A stretch of 64,000 nucleotides of DNA from contig CAYUIE010000007.1 of the NCBI GenBank assembly GCA_964444665.1, positions 116,417-180,416 of the forward strand, read 5' to 3'. Below, in pieces: positions 1 through 6,821 of this stretch. Made by a program: the position numbers and the translations under genes. Source of the stretch: CAYZTY01 sp964444665. Lineage in GTDB: Bacteria > Planctomycetota > Phycisphaerae > Sedimentisphaerales > CAYZTY01. Each line of letters starts with the position of its first letter. The first letter of the stretch is position 1. The notes beneath the pieces were generated by a model. That model was given only the letters and a program-made list of their open reading frames with translations, searched no databases and was not told the DNA's origin.

Positions 1-1
1 T

Positions 2-511
2 AATGCCGGCAGGATAATGGCGGGCCTCAAGGCGTTTCTACCCTGTACCCCGCATGGTGTTATCCAGTTATTAATTCGCAGTGGTGTCAAGATTGAAGGG
101 GCAAATGTAGTAATCGTCGGCCGCAGTAATATAGTGGGAAAACCGCTCGCAAATATGCTTATTCAGAAGAATCCTAATGCTAATGCCACCGTAACAGTCT
201 GTCATACACGTACAGCAGACCTTGTGTATCATACTCAGCGAGCGGATATTTTAATTGCCGCGGCCGGTCGGCCGAACACAATCACCGCAGATATGGTAAA
301 AGAAGGTGTAGTGGTGATTGATGTTGGGGTCAATCGCGTGGAGGACCCGACGAAAAAGAAGGGCTACCGCTTGGTTGGTGACGTCGATTTTGAGGCAGTT
401 AAGGAAAAGGCGAGCTTGATTACCCCTGTGCCGGGAGGTGTCGGGCCGATGACGATAACGATGTTGCTCTATAATACGGTCGAGTCAGCCAAGAGGGCCG
501 CGACTGCATAA
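2..511 (+). CDS. folD: Bifunctional methylenetetrahydrofolate dehydrogenase / methenyltetrahydrofolate cyclohydrolase, C-terminal part
   Basis: The left end is cut by the window: the frame is open from base 2 and the first visible residues (NAGRIMAGL) lie upstream of an internal Met. About 170 residues remain of a family that is usually 280-300 long, so the N-terminal catalytic part with the conserved Lys is missing. Visible signatures are PCTP followed by a GV, the NAD(P)-binding stretch VVIVGRSNIVGKP, and the C-terminal PGGVGPMTI block typical of FolD. FolD interconverts 5,10-methylene-THF and 10-formyl-THF in the cytosol. It lies 14 bases before metF and shares its direction, so it supplies the substrate of the MetF/MetV proteins in the same operon. 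Family assignment is secure. Confidence 0.96.
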   Translation, partial: NAGRIMAGLKAFLPCTPHGVIQLLIRSGVKIEGANVVIVGRSNIVGKPLANMLIQKNPNANATVTVCHTRTADLVYHTQRADILIAAAGRPNTITADMVKEGVVVIDVGVNRVEDPTKKKGYRLVGDVDFEAVKEKASLITPVPGGVGPMTITMLLYNTVESAKRAATA

Positions 512-525
512 AAGAAGGAACCGAA

Positions 526-1404
526 ATGACGAAACTCAAAGAGGCTTTAATCTCGGGTAAATTTGTTGTGACCAGCGAGATTGGTCCGCCCAAAGGAGTT
601 AATGTTGATAAGTATATTCATGATGCGGATTCTTTAAAAGAACGAGTGACCACTTTTAATGTAACTGATCTCCAAAGTGCGGTGATGAGATTCGGCTCGC
701 TGGCTACCTGTCGCCTTTTGATTGAGCAGGGAATGGAACCGGTCTTGCAGATGACCTGTAGAGACCGCAACCGACTGGCTCTGCAATCCGACCTGCTGAG
801 TGCCTATGGGCTGGGAATTGAGAACATTTTGTGTTTAACCGGAGATCATCAGAGCTTAGGTGACCATCCCCAGGCTAAGGGTGTGTTTGATTTGGATTCG
901 GTTCAGCTTCTTACGGCTGCGACTAAACTGCAACAAGGCAAAGACCTGGCGGGAAATGATTTGGAAGCGGCTCCTGAGTTCTTTTTGGGAGCGGTTGTTA
1001 CTCCGGAGGCGGAGCCTTTAGAGCTTCAGATTATCAAAATGAAGAAAAAGAAAGAGGCAGGAGCCCGGTTTTTTCAGACTCAGGCTGTTTATGATACCAA
1101 GAAATTCAAGGAATTTATCATTCAGATATCCGATTTTAATGTGCCGATTCTGGCGGGATTGGTGATATTAAAATCCGTCGGAATGGCCCGTTTTATGAAC
1201 GCGAATGTTGCCGGCGTTAATGTGTCTGAGGAGCTGATTGAAGAGTTGAAAAAGGATAAAGAGAAGACAAAATCCGGCCAGACCGGAATAGAAATTGCCG
1301 TACGAACTATTAAGGAAATTAGGAACTATTGTCAGGGAATTCACATAATGCCGTTAGGCTGGTACGACAAAGTGCCGGCAATTCTCGATGGAGCCGGCCT
1401 GTGA
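526..1404 (+). CDS. metF: Methylenetetrahydrofolate reductase MetF, copy 1
   Basis: A 292-residue protein of normal MetF length. The N-terminus (FVVTSEIGPPKG) carries the conserved Glu of the MTHFR barrel, followed by FNVTDLQSAVMRFGS, the CRDRNR substrate and flavin region, LTGDH, and the FFQTQAVYD block near residue 185, all typical of MetF. It reduces 5,10-methylene-THF to 5-methyl-THF. The ATG has a Shine-Dalgarno GAAGGA at good spacing, 14 bases after folD. The next gene is a MetV homologue, so it is expected to work as a MetFV pair as in acetogens, not as the stand-alone NADH enzyme of E. coli; that partner assignment is an inference from context. A second, closely similar metF ends the operon. 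Confidence 0.95.
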   Translation: MTKLKEALISGKFVVTSEIGPPKGVNVDKYIHDADSLKERVTTFNVTDLQSAVMRFGSLATCRLLIEQGMEPVLQMTCRDRNRLALQSDLLSAYGLGIENILCLTGDHQSLGDHPQAKGVFDLDSVQLLTAATKLQQGKDLAGNDLEAAPEFFLGAVVTPEAEPLELQIIKMKKKKEAGARFFQTQAVYDTKKFKEFIIQISDFNVPILAGLVILKSVGMARFMNANVAGVNVSEELIEELKKDKEKTKSGQTGIEIAVRTIKEIRNYCQGIHIMPLGWYDKVPAILDGAGL

Positions 1405-1426
1405 AATCCTTAAGGAGTGAGAATAA

Positions 1427-2131
1427 ATGCATGCGACTATCCAAAAACCATTAGATGAGATAACTGGATATTTAGAGGAGGGGGAAAAGGTCTTTGTTGT
1501 TGGTTGCGGCAATTGTGCTGAGAAGTGTCAATCTGGAGGGGCCAAACAGGTCCAGAAGATGAAAGACCGTTTGGAAGCGAAGAATGTGAAAGTTGTAGGA
1601 GCTGCAGCTACGGCAAGCGGAGTAAGTCTTTGTAAGCTTTCAGTTACTAAGGAGTTGCTTAACGTAGAACACAAGGCCCAGTCAGAAAAAGCAGACTCAT
1701 TTCTGATACTTGCTTGCGGCCAGGGTGTGCATACGGTGATAGACGCCACAGAAGGAGCCAGAGTTCATTCCGGATGTGATACAATCTTTGGCGGCGAGAC
1801 TATAGCAGAGGACTACATTACCGAGCAGTGTTCGCTTTGTGGAGAATGTATCGTTGAGTTGACCGGTGGCCTTTGTCCCCTGACTCTGTGCTCAAAGGGA
1901 CTTCTTAACGGTCCCTGTGGCGGCGCTCATGACGGCAAATGCGAAGTAGACCCCGATCGAGATTGTGGATGGACATTAATATATGAGAGATTGAAGAAGC
2001 TTGGGAAGCTCGAAAACTTGTACGCATATCAAGAGCCGAAAAATTACGCGAAGTGGAATAGACCACGCAGTTTGACTAATATTAATACTGCGCCCACATT
2101 CAGGTTTGGTAAGGACGAATACTCGCCGTAG
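1427..2131 (+). CDS. metV: MetV-like iron-sulfur/zinc partner of methylenetetrahydrofolate reductase, copy 1
   Basis: A 234-residue Cys-rich protein. Cys27, Cys30 and Cys34 (CGNCAEKC) form an N-terminal cluster motif, with further Cys in a C-terminal domain reading CSLCGEC, GGLCPLTLC, LLNGPCGG and CEVDPDRDCGW. This C-terminal block is the MTHFR C-terminal domain found in MetV of acetogens, a small FeS subunit that passes electrons to the flavin of MetF. No membrane segment or signal peptide is visible. The start is a clear ATG with TAAGGAGTGAG upstream, 22 bases after metF. The same domain recurs in the second copy at 5.15 kb with identical spacing of the first three Cys. The electron donor is not evident from this gene; the neighbouring hydrogenase is the obvious candidate. 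Confidence 0.88.
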   Translation: MHATIQKPLDEITGYLEEGEKVFVVGCGNCAEKCQSGGAKQVQKMKDRLEAKNVKVVGAAATASGVSLCKLSVTKELLNVEHKAQSEKADSFLILACGQGVHTVIDATEGARVHSGCDTIFGGETIAEDYITEQCSLCGECIVELTGGLCPLTLCSKGLLNGPCGGAHDGKCEVDPDRDCGWTLIYERLKKLGKLENLYAYQEPKNYAKWNRPRSLTNINTAPTFRFGKDEYSP

Positions 2132-2277
2132 CCATCCTGATGATGTTGGTATTTTTCGGCAATTAAGTTGTTGTGTTTTTAGATGTAAATTGAACCCGGT
2201 TTTGTGCCAAAAACAGCAAGTCGCGGGATTTGGAGTAAATAATATCCACCGGCTAATAACAACTAAATAGGAGTGAG

Positions 2278-3141
2278 ATGGGAAAAATGGTTACTAAGAA
2301 ATATCCAGTAGTTTGGTTGCAGGGGGCCGGCTGTACCGGCTGCTCTGTGTCGGTTTTAAACGCGGTCAGTCCCAGGATACAAAATCTGTTGCTTGACGAG
2401 CTTGTGCCCGGCCAGCAGCTTAATCTATTGTTTCACGCGACGATAATGGCAGGGCAGGGAGAACCTGTAATCGAGGTCCTGAAAGATACGGAAAAGGAAA
2501 AAAAGGGCAATTACATATTAGTATTAGAAGGTGCGATTCCGACGGCTGAGGATGGTATCTACGGCAGCATCGGTGAGAAGGACGGCCAGGAGTTAACCAT
2601 ACAAAAAAGTGTCGAGCAGCTTGGGGAAAATGCGCTGTTGGTTGTTGCTGTCGGCACATGTGCCGCTTTTGGCGGAATCCCGGCGGCTAAGCCTAATCCT
2701 ACAGGATGCAAAGGTGTGAAGGAATTATTTGATGAAAAAGGAATTAAAACGTCCGTAATAAATCTTCCCGGCTGTCCGCTTCATCCGGACTGGTTTACAG
2801 GTACAATATCAGTGATTCTTTTTTCGGGTCTCGAAGCGCTGGAATTGGATAATTTGAATCGGCCAAAACTTTTTTACGGCAAACTGGTTCACGAGAACTG
2901 TCCAAGGCGGGCCGATTTTGATAAAGGCAAATTTGCTTCAAAGCCGGGTGAAGAGGGCTGCCTTTATATGGTAGGCTGTAAGGGCCATTATACGAACGCG
3001 GATTGCCCCTTAAGGCAGTGGAACAATGGAATAAACTGGTGCGTCAAGGCAGGCTCGCCTTGTTTAGGGTGCGTTGAGCCGGAATTTCCTGATGGTACGT
3101 CGCCATTATACGAGAAAATTTCTTTCGAGGATATCAAATGA
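2278..3141 (+). CDS. [NiFe] hydrogenase small subunit, group-1-like, without Tat signal
   Basis: 287 residues. Proximal cluster ligands Cys19 and Cys22 are in GAGCTGCSVS, with further ligands in GTCAAFGG and LPGCPLHPDW. The C-terminal part (HENCPRR, CLYMVGCKG, CPLRQWN, WCVKAGSPCLGC, EPEFPD) holds the distal and medial cluster motifs of group 1 uptake-type small subunits. Those normally begin with a long twin-arginine signal; here the protein starts almost directly at the proximal-cluster domain, so it should stay in the cytoplasm. It would carry electrons from the active site through three FeS clusters. ATG is preceded by TAGGAGTGAG; a second ATG nine bases later is possible. It overlaps the large subunit by four bases, and 146 bases separate it from metV. 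Confidence 0.93.
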   Translation: MGKMVTKKYPVVWLQGAGCTGCSVSVLNAVSPRIQNLLLDELVPGQQLNLLFHATIMAGQGEPVIEVLKDTEKEKKGNYILVLEGAIPTAEDGIYGSIGEKDGQELTIQKSVEQLGENALLVVAVGTCAAFGGIPAAKPNPTGCKGVKELFDEKGIKTSVINLPGCPLHPDWFTGTISVILFSGLEALELDNLNRPKLFYGKLVHENCPRRADFDKGKFASKPGEEGCLYMVGCKGHYTNADCPLRQWNNGINWCVKAGSPCLGCVEPEFPDGTSPLYEKISFEDIK

Positions 3142-4622
3142 GCAAGACAATCAAGATTGACCCCATAACAAGAATAGAAGGCCACCTTGCCATAGAGGCG
3201 GTAGTTGACGGAGGTGTGGTCAAAGAAGCAAGAAGTGCAGGAACCCTGTTCCGTGGTTTCGAGATAATCCTTCAGGGAAGGGACCCCCGTGACGCCAATC
3301 GTCTGACGCAGCGAATCTGCGGCGTTTGTCCGACCGCTCATGCAACAGCTTCTGCTTTTTGCCTTGATGACGCATTTGGCTTGAACGGCAAGCTGCCGGA
3401 GAATGGTAAATTACTTCGTAACCTAATATTCGGCTGTAATTTCATGCAGTCGCACATTCTGCACTTTTATCATTTGGCTGCACTGGATTATGTCGATGCA
3501 GTTGGAGCGGTTGGCGAGCTTTCTCCTTTTGTGCCGCGATACGAAGGAGATTATCGCGTTTCAGGCGAAGCAAATTCGCAGCTTGTTAATCATTACCTTC
3601 AGGCTCTGGATATTAGGCGTAAATGCCAGGAAATGCTCGCTATTTTTGGCGGCAAGATGCCTCATAATGTTGCAATTGTCCCGGGGGGTGTAACCGAAAA
3701 ACTTGATGAGGAGAAGATCACAAATTTCCTCTGGCGGCTGAACGAAATACGCCAGTTCATCGATAATGCATATATTCCTGATATCATAACGGTGGCAAAG
3801 GCATATGGCGATTATTTCGGTATTGGAATAGGCTGCAGGAAAGTGGTTGCCTATGGTGCCTTTGAATTACCTGGCGGAGAGCTTTTCAAGGCTGGCGTTG
3901 TCGGTGAAGATTTGAAATGCGAGCAGTTTACTGAGAAAAACATCACCGAAGACGTTAAGCATTCATGGTATGCCGATTCGAGTTCGGGTAAGTGGCCGGG
4001 ACAGGGGGAAACAAAACCTGAGCCGAAGAAGAACAAAGGTTATTCATTTCTGAAGTCCCCAAGATATAAGGGTAAGGTTTACGAACTTGGGCCTTTGGCG
4101 CGGATGGTGTGCAATTACGTACAGGAAGACAGCAAGACGAAAGAGATGATTGATTCACTGCTTGGCCAGTTTAATGCGAAGCCTGACGTTCTGTTTTCCG
4201 TCCTCGGACGGCATGCGGCAAGGGCGCTGGAGACCAAGCTTGTTGCCGATACTATGGTCGAGTGGCTGCAGCAGCTAAGGCCCAGCGAGCCGACCATCGT
4301 TGAAAGCGAAATTCCAGAGCAGGCCGATGGTGTGGGCCTGACGGAGGCCCCTCGAGGTGCGTTAGGCCACTGGATAAGCATCAAGGACAGGAAAATCGCC
4401 AGGTATCAGGTCATTACTCCAACGGCCTGGAACGCCTCGCCGAAAGATGATAAGGAACAGCCGGGCCCAATCGAGCAGGCACTAACGGGGACGAAGGTGA
4501 AGGATAATAATAATCCCTTTGAAATTGTGCGAATTGTGCGGGCGTTTGACCCCTGCCTTGCTTGCTCTGTGCATATGTTAAATGCTCAGGGAAATGAGTC
4601 AGGGCTTTTGCGGATTGTTTAA
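3138..4622 (+). CDS. [NiFe] hydrogenase large (catalytic) subunit
   Basis: 494 residues. The L1 motif RICGVCPTAH holds Cys61, Cys64 and His68, and the N-terminal TRIEGH holds Glu14; the C-terminal L2 motif DPCLACSVH holds Cys473, Cys476 and His479. These four Cys bind the Ni-Fe centre. A 15-residue tail after His479 is the expected propeptide removed by a maturation protease, and such a protease is the next gene. The internal block SPRYKGKVYELGPLARM also matches group 1 large subunits. It catalyses reversible hydrogen oxidation. The start overlaps the small-subunit stop (ATGA), showing translational coupling. No cytochrome b or membrane anchor gene follows, unlike membrane-bound group 1 operons, which with the leaderless small subunit points to a soluble enzyme. 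Confidence 0.95.
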   Translation: MSKTIKIDPITRIEGHLAIEAVVDGGVVKEARSAGTLFRGFEIILQGRDPRDANRLTQRICGVCPTAHATASAFCLDDAFGLNGKLPENGKLLRNLIFGCNFMQSHILHFYHLAALDYVDAVGAVGELSPFVPRYEGDYRVSGEANSQLVNHYLQALDIRRKCQEMLAIFGGKMPHNVAIVPGGVTEKLDEEKITNFLWRLNEIRQFIDNAYIPDIITVAKAYGDYFGIGIGCRKVVAYGAFELPGGELFKAGVVGEDLKCEQFTEKNITEDVKHSWYADSSSGKWPGQGETKPEPKKNKGYSFLKSPRYKGKVYELGPLARMVCNYVQEDSKTKEMIDSLLGQFNAKPDVLFSVLGRHAARALETKLVADTMVEWLQQLRPSEPTIVESEIPEQADGVGLTEAPRGALGHWISIKDRKIARYQVITPTAWNASPKDDKEQPGPIEQALTGTKVKDNNNPFEIVRIVRAFDPCLACSVHMLNAQGNESGLLRIV

Positions 4623-4623
4623 T

Positions 4624-5169
4624 ATGCGAACAAAAACGAAGATTAAATCGAAGGCCGAGCAGAAAAAGATATGCAAAGAAAAACGGGTCCTTGTCCTTGG
4701 TGCCGGCAATATTCTTCTGAAGGATGAGGGAGTCGGCGTGCACGTCGTCCGAGAGATGCAGAGGAGAAATATGCCGGATGACGTCAGGTTGGTGGACGCT
4801 GGTACCGCCGGCCTTGATGTTCTGCTGTCCGCTGAAAAGGCCAGGAAGCTGGTTGTAATTGATGCCTTGAGGGCCGGGGGTAAACCGGGCACAATTTATA
4901 AAATGCGACTGGAAGCTGAGCAGAAAGACGAACTGCTGAGGATTTTCGGAGGCAAAGAAACCTCAGGAATGAGTCTGCATCAAGTCGGTCTGGTTGAGGC
5001 ATTGAGCATCGTGGACAAAATGCAGTGTGCGCCGGAAGAGATTGTGGTTATTGGTATCGAACCGGAAGAAGTTGATTACGGACTGGAACTGACAAATTCG
5101 GTGAGAAGAAAGATACTGAAAATTATGAATACGGTTTTAGAGGAAATTGAAGATGCTGTTCACGAATGA
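4624..5169 (+). CDS. Hydrogenase maturation protease (HyaD/HycI family)
   Basis: 181 residues from the ATG at 4624, one base after the large-subunit stop; an upstream alternative at 4582 would overlap the large subunit by 41 bases and is less likely. The family motif VLVLGAGNILLKDEGVG begins near residue 22, followed by VDAGTAGLD, VVIDAL and SLHQVGL, which carry the acidic and His residues that sense nickel. The enzyme removes the C-terminal tail of the large subunit after nickel insertion. The N-terminal 20 residues are Lys-rich and longer than usual. Its place inside the metF/metV cluster indicates that this hydrogenase is matured as a dedicated unit. The last 17 bases overlap the next metV. 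Confidence 0.92.
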   Translation: MRTKTKIKSKAEQKKICKEKRVLVLGAGNILLKDEGVGVHVVREMQRRNMPDDVRLVDAGTAGLDVLLSAEKARKLVVIDALRAGGKPGTIYKMRLEAEQKDELLRIFGGKETSGMSLHQVGLVEALSIVDKMQCAPEEIVVIGIEPEEVDYGLELTNSVRRKILKIMNTVLEEIEDAVHE

Positions 5170-5827
5170 TAAGCCGATAGAGGAAATCATCGAGTCGCTC
5201 GGTGACGAGAAGAACATTTTTCTCCTTGCTTGTAACGGCTGTGCTGAGGCGTGCCAGACCGGCGGTGCCGAAGCGCTGTCAGGGATGAAAGCGGAGATGG
5301 AAAAGGCAGGGGAAAAAGTTACAGGCACATTGCTGGTGGATTTTCTTTGTAACAAAGTGTTGGTAACGAGCAGGCTGGCAAGGCAGATGGATGAAATTAA
5401 CCGGGCCGATTCTATATTAGTCCTGACCTGCGGCATCGGTGTCCAGGCGGTTGCGAAGGTAACCGATAAGGTCGTCCATCCCGCGGCAAACACGGTCTCA
5501 ATGGGTGGTTTGCAGGGACTCTGGCCTGCCGAGGAGCGCTGCGAGGCGTGTGGTGACTGTGCTCTGGACTATACCGGCGGTATTTGTCCTATCACTTCCT
5601 GTGCGAAAAGTTTGCTAAACGGCCCCTGTGGCGGTGCGCAGGATAAGAAATGTGAAGTTGACCCGGAGAAAGATTGCGGCTGGATTAAAATTTATGAGCG
5701 ACTACAGAAAATAGGACGGCTTGATAATCTCCGCAAACTGCATACTGCCCGGGACCATAGTAAGATGCTGCCCTCGTCTGAATTGCGAAAAACGTCATTT
5801 TATGACGTAGAGGGCGAAAAGGAATAA
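5153..5827 (+). CDS. metV: MetV-like partner of methylenetetrahydrofolate reductase, copy 2
   Basis: 224 residues from ATG 5153, which has AGAGGAAA about eight bases upstream; a TTG two codons earlier is less likely. Cys27, Cys30 and Cys34 (CNGCAEAC) match copy 1 exactly in position, and the C-terminal domain again reads CEACGDC, GGICPITSC, LLNGPCGG and CEVDPEKDCGW. By eye it is clearly paralogous to the first copy but diverged over the middle third. The gene overlaps the protease by 17 bases, so it is co-translated with the hydrogenase genes and not merely near them. It precedes the second metF, so the whole operon is symmetric around the hydrogenase. Role inferred as electron transfer between the hydrogenase and MetF. 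Confidence 0.88.
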   Translation: MLFTNDKPIEEIIESLGDEKNIFLLACNGCAEACQTGGAEALSGMKAEMEKAGEKVTGTLLVDFLCNKVLVTSRLARQMDEINRADSILVLTCGIGVQAVAKVTDKVVHPAANTVSMGGLQGLWPAEERCEACGDCALDYTGGICPITSCAKSLLNGPCGGAQDKKCEVDPEKDCGWIKIYERLQKIGRLDNLRKLHTARDHSKMLPSSELRKTSFYDVEGEKE

Positions 5828-5889
5828 ATCGGATTTTACGTGCCGGTAGCTACTGAATCTAAAGTAAAACATAGGGAGGCATTGAAGGT

Positions 5890-6765
5890 ATGAAACTCGC
5901 TGAGGCTTTCAAGCAAGGCAAATTTGTTATTACCTGTGAAGTTGGGCCGCCGAAAGGTGTAGAAGTTGAGGGGCTGATAGAGGAACTGCAGCCTTTGCAG
6001 GCCAAGGTGGATGCTTTTAACGTAACCGATTTGCAAAGTTCGGTGTTACGGGTTGGTTCGATGGCAGTGTGCCGTCTCCTTAAGGACAAAGGTCTTGAGC
6101 CGATTATGCAGCTTACCTGTCGGGACCGGAACCGTCTGGGCTTACAGTCGGACGTCCTTAGCGCCGCGGTATTAGGTATCGAGAATTTGCTTAGCCTTAC
6201 CGGCGACCATCCGAAATTGGGCGATCACCCTCAGGCGATGCCGGTTTTTGACCTTGATTCGGTACAGCTTCTGGCTGTTGTTAAAGGCTTAATGGCCGGC
6301 AAGGATATGGCCGGTAACGCTCTGGAAGGCCGGCCGCCTTCATTTTGCCTGGGAGCGGCCGTTAGCCCGGGCTCGGACCCATTAGAGCCGCAGATTATCA
6401 AGATGGAGAAAAAAGTTGCGGCCGGTGCGCAGTTCTTCCAGACACAGGCGATTTATGAGGTTGACAAATTCGCTGATTTTATGAAAAAGACCAAACATCT
6501 GAACGTGCCCGTGATGGCCGGTATTGTGTTTTTGAAATCGGCTGGGATGGCAAAATTTATGAACGCGAATATAGCGGGAATTCACGTTCCCGATGAGATT
6601 ATTAATGAGCTGGCCGCAGCACCGAAGGAAAAACGCGTCGAGACGAGCCTGGCAATATCAGCCCGCCTGATTAAAGAGGTAAAAGACCTATGCCAGGGTG
6701 TTCACCTTATGACATTAGGCTGGGAGAAGCACATACCGAGAGTGCTCGAACTGGCTGGATTGTAA
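5890..6765 (+). CDS. metF: Methylenetetrahydrofolate reductase MetF, copy 2
   Basis: 291 residues, with the same landmarks as copy 1: FVITCEVGPPKG, FNVTDLQSSVLRVGS, CRDRNR, LTGDHPKLGDHPQ, and FFQTQAIYE. The C-terminal residues (VHLMTLGWEKHIPRVLELAGL region) also align, so the duplicate is full length and looks functional. The start ATG follows GGGAGG and a second weak AAGG. It lies 62 bases after metV copy 2 and closes the operon; polA converges from the other strand 56 bases later. Two MetF paralogues, each next to a MetV paralogue, may form two complexes or a hetero-oligomer; nothing in the sequence decides between these. Confidence 0.94.
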   Translation: MKLAEAFKQGKFVITCEVGPPKGVEVEGLIEELQPLQAKVDAFNVTDLQSSVLRVGSMAVCRLLKDKGLEPIMQLTCRDRNRLGLQSDVLSAAVLGIENLLSLTGDHPKLGDHPQAMPVFDLDSVQLLAVVKGLMAGKDMAGNALEGRPPSFCLGAAVSPGSDPLEPQIIKMEKKVAAGAQFFQTQAIYEVDKFADFMKKTKHLNVPVMAGIVFLKSAGMAKFMNANIAGIHVPDEIINELAAAPKEKRVETSLAISARLIKEVKDLCQGVHLMTLGWEKHIPRVLELAGL

Positions 6766-6821
6766 TTAAAACGGTTGATTCAGACTGTTCGTTAAAACGC
6801 CGAAAATTAGTCTGGTGTGAC

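Noticed and set aside
6780..6812. CAGACT/AGTCTG inverted repeat between metF copy 2 and polA as terminator
   Set aside because: Only six-base arms 20 or more bases apart and no T-run; too weak.
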